Origin: Thermoanaerobacterales bacterium
Lineage (GTDB): Bacteria > Bacillota > Thermosediminibacteria > Thermosediminibacterales > Tepidanaerobacteraceae
DNA length: 6,195 bases
Assembly (NCBI GenBank): GCA_012839145.1
Contig: DUNY01000133.1
Coordinates: forward strand, 1-6,195
Reading direction: 5' to 3'
The translations under genes and the position numbers were made by a program. The notes under the pieces were generated by a model that ran no database searches, was not told where the DNA came from, and worked only from the letters and a program-made list of their open reading frames with translations. Numbering within the stretch: position 1 is the stretch's first letter; each line of letters starts with the position of its first letter. Of this stretch, positions 6,016-6,195 are shown one piece after another.

Positions 6016-6195
6016 TTATTCTGTATAATATTCGTCAGCGAATTTTTCTTTAAAAACCAATTCCTTCAAAGGAAGTCTGGGTCTGGGTCTAGGTGTCCTA
6101 GAAGGTTTGCCTATGGAAATTATGCTGACAACTTTGTATTCTTCAGGAATGTTGAAATAATCTTTACACTTTACTTCATCCCGTATATCGATTAC
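6016..6195 (-). CDS. Nitroreductase-family flavoprotein (partial, C-terminal 59 residues)
   Basis: Only the last 59 residues lie in the window; the frame is open at the edge. The segment DYFNIPEEYKVVSIISIGKP followed by a run of Arg-Pro pairs and RLPLKELVFKEKF matches the C-terminus of nitroreductase-family proteins, where a 'IPE-y-x-v-x-x-I-x-iG-P' strand is followed by 'R-x-P-L-e-E-v'. These are usually FMN-dependent oxidoreductases of about 170-270 residues that use NAD(P)H or reduced ferredoxin; some are fused to an N-terminal ferredoxin domain, which cannot be checked here. The Pro-Arg repeat corresponds to a short GTCTGG-type tandem repeat in the DNA. It is followed after 24 nt by the 146-residue gene and so appears to be the upstream member of the CoA-transferase operon. 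The real substrate is unknown. Confidence 0.8.
   Translation of the reverse strand, partial: VIDIRDEVKCKDYFNIPEEYKVVSIISIGKPSRTPRPRPRLPLKELVFKEKFADEYYTE

Noticed and set aside
6080..6106. Tandem GTCTGG-like repeat
   Set aside because: It encodes the Pro-Arg pairs of the nitroreductase-family C-terminus and is explained by coding sequence.

Overview
The window reads as a stretch of a low-GC, Gram-positive-type anaerobe, most likely a clostridial Firmicute. I infer this from the AT-rich composition, strong Shine-Dalgarno sites (AGGAGG, AGGGGG, GAGGTG) before almost every gene, GTG and TTG starts, a lipoprotein-type solute-binding protein, and a small bacterial-type two-cluster ferredoxin. All supported genes lie on the minus strand, so transcription runs from high to low coordinates. 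I found no convincing plus-strand gene, tRNA, rRNA or CRISPR array.

In order of transcription, the first block (6195 to 3620) looks like one operon. It holds the C-terminus of a nitroreductase-family flavoprotein, a 146-residue cysteine-bearing protein of unknown function, the A and B subunits of a class I (glutaconate-type) CoA-transferase, and a 58-residue ferredoxin. The 146-residue gene and the A subunit are 5 nt apart, and A and B are 1 nt apart. The ferredoxin sits 59 nt further on with its own strong ribosome binding site.

An intergenic stretch of about 840 nt (2784-3619) has no clear gene. It contains an 80-nt imperfect palindrome whose arms each look like a ribosome binding site plus ATG. 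A third copy of that motif, 200 nt away, precedes a 13-codon ORF.

The second block (2783 to 1) is a tripartite tricarboxylate transporter: lipoprotein receptor TctC, small membrane subunit TctB, and large permease TctA, which runs off the window at residue 345. A 16-bp perfect inverted repeat followed by TTTTT separates tctC from tctB. It is a plausible partial terminator or mRNA stabiliser that lets the receptor be made in excess of the membrane parts.

The combined picture, which is inference, is a catabolic island: the TTT system imports an organic (poly)carboxylate, the CoA-transferase activates it to a CoA thioester, and the flavoprotein and ferredoxin carry out or supply redox steps. 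The substrate cannot be read from the sequence. The most unusual protein-level detail is the ferredoxin, whose first cluster motif has Asp in place of the second cysteine ligand.
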